A stretch of 64,000 bases of DNA, from the NCBI RefSeq assembly GCF_900497595.1, contig NZ_UFQO01000003.1, positions 249,532 through 313,531 on the forward strand, in the 5' to 3' direction. The notes beneath the pieces were generated by a model. That model did no database searches. It was given only the letters and a program-made list of their open reading frames with translations, and was not told where the DNA came from. Shown one piece after another: positions 36,116 to 45,443 of this stretch. A program made the translations under genes and the position numbers. Every line of letters begins with the position of its first letter. Positions within the stretch are counted from its first letter, which is position 1. This stretch comes from Treponema pectinovorum. Its GTDB lineage: Bacteria; Spirochaetota; Spirochaetia; Treponematales; Treponemataceae.

Positions 36116-37525
36116 ATGCCTTTGGAAAATAAAAAAAATACTGTGGAAATTATGACGCAGGAAGCGGTTGGTCCTTTGATAATTAAAAATGCGATTCCGA
36201 CCATAATTACGATGATGGTTACCGCTTTATACAACACTGCCGACACTTTTTTTGTAAGCAGGCTTGGAACGAGTGCTTCGGGGGCTGTTGGAATTATTTT
36301 TTCGCTGATGACTATGATTCAGGCAGGCGGCTTTATGATTGGCATGGGCGCTGGCTCTATTACAAGCAGAGCTTTGGGAAGTGGAGAGCCAAAAAAGGCG
36401 AGCACCTTTGTTTCTACCGCGATCATTTTTGCGTTTTGCCTTGGACTTTTGTTTAGCGCGTTTGGTCTTGTTTTTAACAGGAAACTTGTTCGTTTTCTTG
36501 GAGCGACTCCAACAATACAGCCTTATGCAGTTGATTACGCTCATTATATAATTCTTGCGTGCCCTTTTATGATGGCGTCTTTTGTGATGAATAACCTTTT
36601 GCGATTCCAGGGAAAAGCGGCTTTTTCGATGCTTGGAATGGCGAGCGGCGGAATTCTTAATATATTTTTGGATCCGCTTTTTATTTTTGTTTTTGGTCTT
36701 GGAATTTCTGGAGCGGCGATTGCAACTTTGATAAGCCAAATCGCAAGTTTTTGCATTTTGCTTTCTATTTTTTTGTTAAAAAAATCGCCAGTTGAATTTA
36801 ACCTTGCGCATTTGAGCAAAAAACTTTCTGTTTATTTAGACATTTTAACAACTGGGCTTCCGAGTTTTTTTAGGCAGGGAATGGCAAGCCTTTCTGGCAT
36901 TTTTATGAACATTGGTGCGGCAAAATACGGTGCGTTTATGATTTTTGAAGGGATGAATGCTGCACAAACTGCTGATGCTGCGGTTGCAGGAATGTCTATT
37001 GCAAATAGGGTTTGCATGCTTTTGCTAGCTGTTGCGATTGGGCTTGGGCAAGGGTTTCAACCTGTGTGTGGCATAAATTTGGGTGCAAAAAAATACGACA
37101 GGGTAAAGGAATCCGTGCGCTTTTTTGTAAAGATGACGACTTTCGCAATGCTTGTTTTAGGCTGTGCCGTTTTTGTTTTTTCCGAGCAGATTGCTCAAAT
37201 TTTTAGAGATGATGCGGCGGTAATAAAAGTCGCTTCTATTTCGCTAAAGTTTTCCGCTTGTATTTTGCCTTTTCATTCGATAATTTTTGGAACAAATATG
37301 TTGCTTCAGGTTGCGGGCGTAAAAATTCCTGCGACAGTGCTTTCTTCATTGCGGCAAGGAATAGTTTTTGTTCCTTTGATAATAATGCTTCCCTACATAG
37401 CAACTTTTTTTGGCGCACCCGCGATATTTGGAATTATGGTGACTCCTGCCCTGAGCGATTTTATAAGCGCACTCATAGCCTTTCCGTTTATGAAAGGATT
37501 TGTAAATGGATTGGGAAGAGAATGA
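36116..37525 (+). CDS. MATE-family efflux transporter 2
   Basis: The 469-residue protein has about 12 spans. The opening IKNAIPTIITMMVTALYNTA followed by DTFFVSRLG, then GMGAGSITSRALGSGEPKKA near 85 and GLGQGFQPVCGINLGAKKYD near 310, are characteristic of the DinF/NorM-like MATE branch common in Firmicutes and spirochaetes. It should be an Na+- or H+-driven exporter of cationic compounds; the substrate is unknown. The gene is monocistronic, lies just after tRNA-Thr in the other orientation, and has a leaderless-type promoter. Confidence 0.9.
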   Translation: MPLENKKNTVEIMTQEAVGPLIIKNAIPTIITMMVTALYNTADTFFVSRLGTSASGAVGIIFSLMTMIQAGGFMIGMGAGSITSRALGSGEPKKASTFVSTAIIFAFCLGLLFSAFGLVFNRKLVRFLGATPTIQPYAVDYAHYIILACPFMMASFVMNNLLRFQGKAAFSMLGMASGGILNIFLDPLFIFVFGLGISGAAIATLISQIASFCILLSIFLLKKSPVEFNLAHLSKKLSVYLDILTTGLPSFFRQGMASLSGIFMNIGAAKYGAFMIFEGMNAAQTADAAVAGMSIANRVCMLLLAVAIGLGQGFQPVCGINLGAKKYDRVKESVRFFVKMTTFAMLVLGCAVFVFSEQIAQIFRDDAAVIKVASISLKFSACILPFHSIIFGTNMLLQVAGVKIPATVLSSLRQGIVFVPLIIMLPYIATFFGAPAIFGIMVTPALSDFISALIAFPFMKGFVNGLGRE

Positions 37526-37622
37526 GGTTTGAAACTTAGCCTTTTATATTTGAATGTGCAGAATATTTTTGTTGATTTAATGTTCAAGAACCGCTCGTTT
37601 TATCGTTTAATTCTGTCTGCTA

Positions 37623-37651
37623 TCGAAAAAAACACCTTATTCTATTATACT
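37623..37651 (+). promoter_or_regulatory. Promoter of the dGTPase gene, leaderless layout
   Basis: TCGAAA (37623-37628), 17-bp spacer, TATACT (37646-37651), 6 bases to ATG 37658, no Shine-Dalgarno. Confidence 0.5.
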
Positions 37652-37657
37652 TATCGC

Positions 37658-38932
37658 ATGGAAAATTCTTTTGCAAACGAAGCTACGACAGTATTGAGCC
37701 ATAAATGGAACTCTGCAATCAAGCGCGAAATTCCTATCTATTCAAGAGACAATTCTATTCGCTCAGATTTTGACCGCGACTATACGCGCCTTCTTCACTG
37801 TCAGGCGTACAGCAGACTCAAGCATAAAACTCAAGTTTTTTATTCGCCACACAACGACCACGTTTGCACTAGGATGGAGCATGTTTTGCATGTGGCTTCT
37901 GTTGCTGGCACTGTTGCAAAATATTTGGGATTGAATCAGGAACTAACTCAGGCTATTGCTATAGGGCATGATATTGGACACGCTCCTTTTGGTCACACTG
38001 GAGAAGATATTTTAAACAGCCTTATGAAACAGCGTCCCGGGGCAAATGCACCTAAAAAATTCTGGCACGAAAGGAATTCTCTCTTTTTTGCCGATTACAT
38101 TGAAACTTTGAACGACCCAAACGGAACAGAAAAAACATTAAACCTGACCTATGCAGTTAGGGACGGGCTTATCTGTCACTGTGGCGAAATTGACCAGCAG
38201 GGAATAAAACCGCGCGAAAACGCGATGAATCTTTACGACATAAAAGTTCCTGGAGTTGTTCAGCCTTTTACTTGGGAAGGGTGCGTCGTAAAAGTGAGCG
38301 ATAAAATCGCTTTTTTGGGAAGAGATTTACAGGATGCCAGAGCATACCACATTTTAGACATGGGGTGTTACAGGCAGTTAAGGGAAATTGTTGCAAGTAC
38401 TTTGGGGCTTACAAAAAACGGCGAGACTATTAGTCATTCTTCGGGCAAAGCGGTAAACACGACTGTTTTAATAAACGATATGGTTGTGGATTTATGTGAA
38501 CAATCGCTTCCAGAAATGGGTCTTTGCTTTAGCGAGCAGTATTTTAAATTCATAAAGGAATTGAAAAAATTCAGTTACGAAAAAGTTTATACGCATTGGC
38601 GGCTTTTAGAGTTTAAGTCTTATGCAAAAAATGTTTTAAAGACGATATTCACGGTTCTCATGGAAACTCAAAATTTTGCAAAAAATGGGAGACTTCCTTT
38701 TGCGCTTAGAAACTTCCCAAGACTGTGTTCAACTTTTGAAGATTGGCTCATAAGATATTCAAATTACATCCCAACTGGCTCATCAAAAAACAAAACAAGT
38801 TTAAACTATCAGACTCCGTCCGTTTTTGATGTAAATGATTTTGAAAGTTACGAAAAATGCGTAATTGAATACATCTCTGGTATGACAGACAATTTTGCGA
38901 TTGCCTGCTACGAAGAAATCATCACTTTTTAA
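37658..38932 (+). CDS. dgt: Deoxyguanosinetriphosphate triphosphohydrolase-like HD protein
   Basis: ATG 37658 is chosen because homology begins there (SHKWNSAIKREI, then DYTRLLHCQAYSRLKHKTQV) and a promoter ends 6 bases before it; the upstream extension is spurious. HD-domain ligands are visible in CTRMEHVLHVASVAG and GHDIGHAPFGHTGED. dGTPases hydrolyse dGTP to deoxyguanosine and triphosphate and help keep dNTP pools balanced; some family members act on other dNTPs. It is 424 residues long and monocistronic. Confidence 0.9.
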   Translation: MENSFANEATTVLSHKWNSAIKREIPIYSRDNSIRSDFDRDYTRLLHCQAYSRLKHKTQVFYSPHNDHVCTRMEHVLHVASVAGTVAKYLGLNQELTQAIAIGHDIGHAPFGHTGEDILNSLMKQRPGANAPKKFWHERNSLFFADYIETLNDPNGTEKTLNLTYAVRDGLICHCGEIDQQGIKPRENAMNLYDIKVPGVVQPFTWEGCVVKVSDKIAFLGRDLQDARAYHILDMGCYRQLREIVASTLGLTKNGETISHSSGKAVNTTVLINDMVVDLCEQSLPEMGLCFSEQYFKFIKELKKFSYEKVYTHWRLLEFKSYAKNVLKTIFTVLMETQNFAKNGRLPFALRNFPRLCSTFEDWLIRYSNYIPTGSSKNKTSLNYQTPSVFDVNDFESYEKCVIEYISGMTDNFAIACYEEIITF

Positions 38933-39027
38933 GCGATAAAAATAACTTCATCGTTTGATTTTTCATTTTTGCTAGGGTGCGACAAATGTACAACGGTTTT
39001 TCATTCCGCCGAAAACTTAGCATAAAA

Positions 39028-39957
39028 TCAATTTTTATTTAAAAGTTCTGGATGGTATTCAAAATGCATATTGTCAAATATAATCCAGTTGCCGCCCCAG
39101 ATAAAACCTTCTTCTTCAAAAAAATCTATAACTTTTTGCGGAGGCATCCAGCGTGCAGAAAGCGGAGTTAGCATCCAGGTTTTAGGATTTTTATCGCGTG
39201 CCCAACTCCAAAATATTTCTTTTCCGCCCAGCCTTTTTGGAAGCAAGTCGATTGCAATTCCATAAGAATGAAACGATTTTCTTCCGCCGGTTCCTTCTAT
39301 TATGCGCCAGTTATACGCATCTGCTGATTTTAGATTTTCTATAAAATCTTGAATTTCTTTGTTAGTTTTTGCCGCAACGTAGATTTTTTGTTCAACTTTT
39401 AAAAGTGAATCTTTTATCCGCTCGTGGATTTTAGTTTCTTTTCCCAAAAAAGTCGTTCGAATGATATGCTCTTCTATTACAACTTTCGATTTTGCAGAAT
39501 ACAAAAAATCGTAAAAAAACATCGGCAGTCCTCTGGACGCTCTTCTGTTTTCGCTTGAAGAAAACCCTCTAACCCTTTCCAATTCTTCTTCTGTCATTTT
39601 TGCTGGGTCTTTTAGTTTTTGATACGGATATATGACTCGCCAGTATTTTTCTTTATTTTGTAATTCGCTTTCTGGCAAAAGTCTACAATCTGCCCACCAA
39701 AGCGAAATCTGCTTTTTTCCGTTTTTTCCATAAAAAACAGGTGCGGTTATCGTTACAAGAAAATCATCTTTTTCTTTTGAAAATTCAATTTGAAAATCTA
39801 AATCCCGATAGCAATTCTTAAAAAAATCGAATTCCAAAAGTTTTTCTTTATACTTCGCGTTTTGTAATCCGCTTGGATTATTGTTTCCAGAAATTACAAG
39901 AAAACTCGTGGCAATAAAAAATATCGATAAAAACAGTTTAGAAATCTTTTTATTCAT
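39028..39957 (-). CDS. M15-family D-Ala-D-Ala carboxypeptidase-like protein
   Basis: A hydrophobic N-terminus (LFLSIFFIATSFLVISG) exports or anchors the protein. The C-terminal third carries the M15 zinc-peptidase motifs KSFHSYGIAIDL (His and Asp ligands near 230) and DNMHFEYHPELL (third His near 300). Such enzymes trim peptidoglycan stem peptides. The ~200-residue N-terminal region, with a RRASRGLPMFFYDFLY segment, is not recognised. The gene overlaps the upstream DUF2974 gene by 8 bases, so the two form a translationally coupled pair. Confidence 0.82.
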   Translation of the reverse strand: MNKKISKLFLSIFFIATSFLVISGNNNPSGLQNAKYKEKLLEFDFFKNCYRDLDFQIEFSKEKDDFLVTITAPVFYGKNGKKQISLWWADCRLLPESELQNKEKYWRVIYPYQKLKDPAKMTEEELERVRGFSSSENRRASRGLPMFFYDFLYSAKSKVVIEEHIIRTTFLGKETKIHERIKDSLLKVEQKIYVAAKTNKEIQDFIENLKSADAYNWRIIEGTGGRKSFHSYGIAIDLLPKRLGGKEIFWSWARDKNPKTWMLTPLSARWMPPQKVIDFFEEEGFIWGGNWIIFDNMHFEYHPELLNKN

Positions 39958-41074
39958 ATTCCTTTTTTCTTAAAAAATCTGGCAAAGCATGACCTGCAAG
40001 TTTTAAAAACTGAATCGCAGTGTCCAGAGCAGAATCTCTCATTTCGCGGTCAAATTTTGAAAACGATTTTAAAATTTTCAATCCTGTTTTTCCCCAATTT
40101 TCTGCAAGTTCGCTGTTGGTCTTTGCCTGTGTTGAACTTATTGCAGCAAAAACGACTTCGACAAATTCTTTCCGTTTTTCTTCCGTCATTTTAAAATACC
40201 AGTCGTTAAAAACCGTATTAAAAAATACGCTGGATTTTTCAAGTTCCTGTGCGAGTAAAAAATCCTTCGCTTCGGTTTCCCAGGTAAAAGGATCATGCTG
40301 CTGAATGTTCTTTCCTCGGCTTTCTACTATAAAATATCGTGGATCATGTTCAAAAAGCATTCCCACTATCGATTCTCTTGGAAAATAAGATTTTGTTTTT
40401 CCCAAAGCAAGAAAAAAATCCCGCTGATTTAGAACTTCTCTTAAAAATCCCGGTCCGTCAAAATTGTATATTCCCTTTAGCCTTTTTTTTGCTTTTTTGC
40501 AAAGTTTTGCTCCTGCATATATCGCAAGATTTCCGCCTTTAGAATGCCCTCCGCAATAAATTTGGATGTTATGCAAACTTTTTATGGCGTTTTCAAGATA
40601 GAGGTGAGCGTCAATTTGCGCTTTTACGCTTTCTTTGTATGCAAGATTAAAATCTTCTTTCCAGCCGATTATAGTGTCATCTGTTCCTCTAAAAGCACAA
40701 AATGCAAAACAGGATTTTTTTTCTTTGCTTATAAAAGTGATTGCGGAAAATTGTTCTTCTTCAGTTTGATTTAGAGTATTTGAAAAACCGCAGAGTTTTA
40801 AGTTTGCAAACCTCTTGGATTTTGCACAGGCAAAGAGTAACTCAACGGTCTTTGGATTTATCAAAAGTCCAAGTTCCTTTCTGTCTTTAAAATTATCTCT
40901 AACAAAAATCGCAGCGGCTTCGTTTAGAGTTATCTTTGAACTAAAATTATCTTCTACAATTCCTGTAAAATTAAGATAAGAAAGTTGACATAAAATCAAT
41001 GCGTCGACGCTCGTAGGCGGAGCTTGAAAAAAGGTCAAATCTCCACGCCACCTTATATAATCAAAAATATCCAT
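39950..41074 (-). CDS. DUF2974 (Mbeg1-like) alpha/beta-hydrolase protein
   Basis: The 374-residue cytoplasmic protein has the DUF2974 pattern: DYIRWRGDLTF at the N-terminus, FRGTDDTIIGWKEDFN near 140, and the nucleophile elbow CGGHSKGGNLAIYAG with Ser near 185, then YNFDGPGF. This resembles lipase-like alpha/beta hydrolases; the natural substrate is unknown. GGAGAG five bases before the ATG is a good ribosome site. It overlaps the M15 peptidase gene downstream, suggesting a shared envelope-related role (inference). Confidence 0.85.
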   Translation of the reverse strand: MDIFDYIRWRGDLTFFQAPPTSVDALILCQLSYLNFTGIVEDNFSSKITLNEAAAIFVRDNFKDRKELGLLINPKTVELLFACAKSKRFANLKLCGFSNTLNQTEEEQFSAITFISKEKKSCFAFCAFRGTDDTIIGWKEDFNLAYKESVKAQIDAHLYLENAIKSLHNIQIYCGGHSKGGNLAIYAGAKLCKKAKKRLKGIYNFDGPGFLREVLNQRDFFLALGKTKSYFPRESIVGMLFEHDPRYFIVESRGKNIQQHDPFTWETEAKDFLLAQELEKSSVFFNTVFNDWYFKMTEEKRKEFVEVVFAAISSTQAKTNSELAENWGKTGLKILKSFSKFDREMRDSALDTAIQFLKLAGHALPDFLRKKEYE

Positions 41075-41213
41075 AAACTCTCCAAATCAAAGTATAAACT
41101 CTCCTAAGTATGAAAGGAAGTAAAATCTATACGAATGAATAATTTTTTTATTACAAGATTTTCTTTTTTCGATTTGGATCTTTTATTTTATAAAAGGTTC
41201 AATTTTCGCTCGA

Positions 41214-41252
41214 CAAAAAAAACGGATTCTACCGCACTGAGTAAAATCCGTC
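41214..41252 (-). terminator. Terminator of groL
   Basis: Minus strand ACGGATTTTAC...GTAGAATCCGT followed by eight T. Confidence 0.85.
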
Positions 41253-41269
41253 TTTATGTGGTTTATTTT

Positions 41270-43030
<1,761 letters not shown>

Positions 43031-43077
43031 ACGCTTTTAAATTATTGACTATTTGTAACTGAATTCTTTTCAGTATC

Positions 43078-43106
43078 ACTTTACAAAATATAAAAATAAC
43101 TCTGAA
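43078..43106 (-). promoter_or_regulatory. Possible groL promoter
   Basis: Minus strand TTCAGA (43106-43101), 17-bp spacer, TAAAGT (43083-43078). If real, repeat R8 is transcribed in a ~175-nt groL leader. Confidence 0.35.
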
Positions 43107-43196
43107 TCGGCAAGAAAAATTTTTATTTTTTAACGTGATTTCCACTTTACCGAGGAATTTTTTCAAACCGCAAATATAAAAGATTTATAGATGCGT

Positions 43197-43634
43197 TTAG
43201 TTCGTCGGTAAAATTTTATACAAAATTGTATAGAGTTGTTGCATTTCGTTTTTTTCAAGTTTTAAACAAGAAACCATCTTTTGTGGAATATAAAGGGCTT
43301 TTTCTTTTAAGTTTTTTCCCTGTTCTGTTATCTTAATTTTTACAATTCTGGAATCGTTTTTTTCGCGGTTGCGTGTTAAAAGGTTCTTTTCTTCCATCGC
43401 TTTTAACATTGGCGATATTGTTCCAGTATCCAGGTATAAGGCTTTGCACAGTTCCCCGATTGTAAGTTCTTCTTTTTCCCAAAGGACGAGCATAACTATG
43501 TACTGCGTGTATGTTAAATCTATCCCTTTTAAAAGCGAAGTATACTGGCGTAAAATTTCTCTGCTTGCAGCATAAAGCGGAAAACACAACTGATTCGAAA
43601 GTTTTAAGCAGTCGTAGGAATTTTGCTCACTCAT
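43197..43634 (-). CDS. MarR/OhrR-family redox-sensing repressor
   Basis: The 145-residue winged-helix protein has the OhrR-type N-terminal motif LSNQLCFPLYAASREI, with the peroxide-reactive Cys near 16, followed by YTQYIVMLVLWEKEELTIGE and wing NREKNDSRIVKIKIT. OhrR-type regulators release DNA when this Cys is oxidised by organic peroxides. It is encoded 42 bases after the glutathione peroxidase gene in the same direction, so it most likely represses its own operon. AAGGAAG supplies the ribosome site. Confidence 0.87.
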   Translation of the reverse strand: MSEQNSYDCLKLSNQLCFPLYAASREILRQYTSLLKGIDLTYTQYIVMLVLWEKEELTIGELCKALYLDTGTISPMLKAMEEKNLLTRNREKNDSRIVKIKITEQGKNLKEKALYIPQKMVSCLKLEKNEMQQLYTILYKILPTN

Positions 43635-43676
43635 TTTGCTTCCTTGTTTATTGTAAGATTTTTATTGAATCGTCCG

Positions 43677-44216
43677 TTACAAAAGTGATTTTATTTTTTC
43701 TTCAATTTTTTTTGGTTCAACAGTGGACTCAAATCGCTCTACAACATTGCCGTTGCGGTCTACCAGAAATTTTGTAAAATTCCATTTTATATTTGAATTG
43801 TTTTTAAAATCTGAATCAATGCTTGCAATAAACTTATTCATAAAAGCGCCTTTTAATCCTGTAAAACCAGCAAAACTTTTTTGCTCTTTCAGGTAAGTGT
43901 AAAGAGGAAGTTCATTTTTGCCGTTTACTTCAATTTTTTGCATCTGCGGAAATTTTGTCTTGTATTTTAAACTGCAAAATTGAGAAATTTCTTCGTCTGT
44001 GCCTGGAGCCTGCTGCCCAAACTGATTGCACGGAAAATCCAGAATTTCAAAACCTTTTCCGCAATAAGAATCGTAAAGTTTTTCTAGCCCTTCGTATTGC
44101 GGTGTAAAACCACAACCTGTCGCAGTGTTTACAATCAACAAGACTTTGCCTTTGTAATTTTCCATAGAAATTTTGTTTCCCTTTCCGTCGTTAAATGAAT
44201 AATCATAAATTGTCAT
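43677..44216 (-). CDS. Glutathione peroxidase, cysteine type
   Basis: The 179-residue thiol peroxidase has NTATGCGFTPQYEGLEKLY with peroxidatic Cys35, FPCNQFGQQAPGTDEEI with the conserved Gln, and KWNFTKFLVDRNG with the Trp/Asn pair of the catalytic site. Cys35 is encoded TGT, so this is not the selenocysteine form known from some treponemes. It should reduce hydroperoxides, probably with thioredoxin as donor. AGGAG precedes the ATG. The promoter spacer contains a dyad suited to the downstream MarR/OhrR repressor. Confidence 0.92.
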   Translation of the reverse strand: MTIYDYSFNDGKGNKISMENYKGKVLLIVNTATGCGFTPQYEGLEKLYDSYCGKGFEILDFPCNQFGQQAPGTDEEISQFCSLKYKTKFPQMQKIEVNGKNELPLYTYLKEQKSFAGFTGLKGAFMNKFIASIDSDFKNNSNIKWNFTKFLVDRNGNVVERFESTVEPKKIEEKIKSLL

Positions 44217-44259
44217 AAGTTCTCCTGTTTTAACGATTGCAAAACAATCATCGCGTAAA

Positions 44260-44289
44260 AATATATTGTATCAAATATAATTGCGTCAA
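44260..44289 (-). promoter_or_regulatory. Promoter and operator-like dyad of the peroxidase operon
   Basis: Minus strand TTGACG (44289-44284), 18-bp spacer, TATATT (44265-44260). An imperfect dyad ATTATAT-TTG-ATACAAT (44281-44265) fills the spacer. A second dyad GATTG-N5-CAATC is at 44235-44249. Both are plausible OhrR-type sites. Confidence 0.55.
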
Positions 44290-44324
44290 CTGATTTTTAT
44301 GACTTTGCATGAAAGTTTTGCGCA

Positions 44325-44353
44325 TGGAAAAATCACGATAAATCTGTTAAAAT
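44325..44353 (+). promoter_or_regulatory. Promoter of the aldose-epimerase gene, leaderless layout
   Basis: TGGAAA (44325-44330), 17-bp spacer, TAAAAT (44348-44353), 9 bases to the ATG, no Shine-Dalgarno. Confidence 0.45.
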
Positions 44354-44362
44354 AAACGCATT

Positions 44363-45289
44363 ATGACAATCACACTAAAAAATGCAAACTACGAAGTAGT
44401 TTTAAACACCCACGGCGGAGAAATAAATTCTTTTCGCAGTGTAAAAGACGGTACAAAATATGTATTTGAAGGTCCAGAAAGCGTTTGGAAGTATCATGCT
44501 CCAATCTTGTTTCCACATGTAGGCAGGATAAAAGACGGTTTTTATACCTACAACGGAAAAGAATACAACCTTGTAAACAACGGAATGAGTCGCGATATGG
44601 AGCATACTGTTGTTGAGCAGACACAAACTTCTGCAACTTTTGAGCTTGTTCAAAACGAACAAACTCTGCAAAAATTCCCTTGGAAGTTCAGCTTAAAAAC
44701 TCATTATGAACTAAAAAATGACGGTCTTATTTTTACCACAACTGTAACAAATACGGATAATTCTACAATGCTTTTTTCTATGGGAAGCCACACTGCTTTT
44801 TGTTGCCCAAGAAATACAGATCCTGCTGGAACTACAAATTCTGATTATCAATATGAATTTGAAAAGAAAGAGCCTTTGACCACAGTTTGCCTAAACGACA
44901 GCGCGCAACTTGCCACAGACGAAGAAGGAACTGCACCTTGCACAAAACTCTACGGAGAAGTGAAGCCTGGAATAATTCCTATTGATGCAAAAGGTTTTGG
45001 AAACGGCCATTTCTTTACAAAGATAACTTCTGATTGGGTTGGTTTAAGAAACAAAAAGGACGGAAGCTTGGTTAAGGTAAATACAAAAGGTTATCCTTAC
45101 GTTATGGTATGGCAGGGTGGACATGGAGAAGAAGGCGTTAGTGGAAACGGCTTTAACTGCATTGAACCTTGGGACGGCGCGTCCGACGCAGAAAACACAG
45201 ATCACGTTTGGGAAGACAAAATCGGTCTAATAAGCCTAAAAAGCGGAAAATCCTATACTTTGGATCAGTCTATAACAATAGAAAAATAA
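44363..45289 (+). CDS. Aldose 1-epimerase-like protein
   Basis: This 308-residue protein is a galactose-mutarotase-fold protein: NTHGGEINSFRSVKDGTKYV at the start, PILFPHVGRIKDGFYTYNGK near 50, then GMSRDMEHTV, and a late NCIEPWDG. It resembles the LacX/YeaD-like branch of the aldose 1-epimerase family, whose members act on sugars or sugar phosphates that are often unknown. It diverges from the peroxidase operon, is monocistronic, and ends in a strong terminator. Confidence 0.87.
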   Translation: MTITLKNANYEVVLNTHGGEINSFRSVKDGTKYVFEGPESVWKYHAPILFPHVGRIKDGFYTYNGKEYNLVNNGMSRDMEHTVVEQTQTSATFELVQNEQTLQKFPWKFSLKTHYELKNDGLIFTTTVTNTDNSTMLFSMGSHTAFCCPRNTDPAGTTNSDYQYEFEKKEPLTTVCLNDSAQLATDEEGTAPCTKLYGEVKPGIIPIDAKGFGNGHFFTKITSDWVGLRNKKDGSLVKVNTKGYPYVMVWQGGHGEEGVSGNGFNCIEPWDGASDAENTDHVWEDKIGLISLKSGKSYTLDQSITIEK

Positions 45290-45306
45290 AACACAAAATA
45301 AAAAAT

Positions 45307-45370
45307 GCAAAACAGCACGGTCTACATTTTTTTATGAAAGATGAAAAGTGGTCGTGCTGTTTTTTTTTGC
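45307..45370 (+). terminator. Terminator of the aldose-epimerase gene
   Basis: GCAAAACAGCACG pairs with CGTGCTGTTTTTTTTTTGC around a ~35-base loop; the T run is part of the right arm. Confidence 0.75.
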
Positions 45371-45443
45371 AAAATATAAAAACTGTGCAGTGTCTTTGTC
45401 TTAAAACCTTTTCTAAAAAAAGCTAGACAAAAAAATTAAAAAT

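Noticed and set aside
36227-36739. 170-residue Arg/Lys/Ser-rich minus-strand ORF opposite MATE-2
   Set aside because: Antisense shadow of a membrane protein; biased composition and no start signals.
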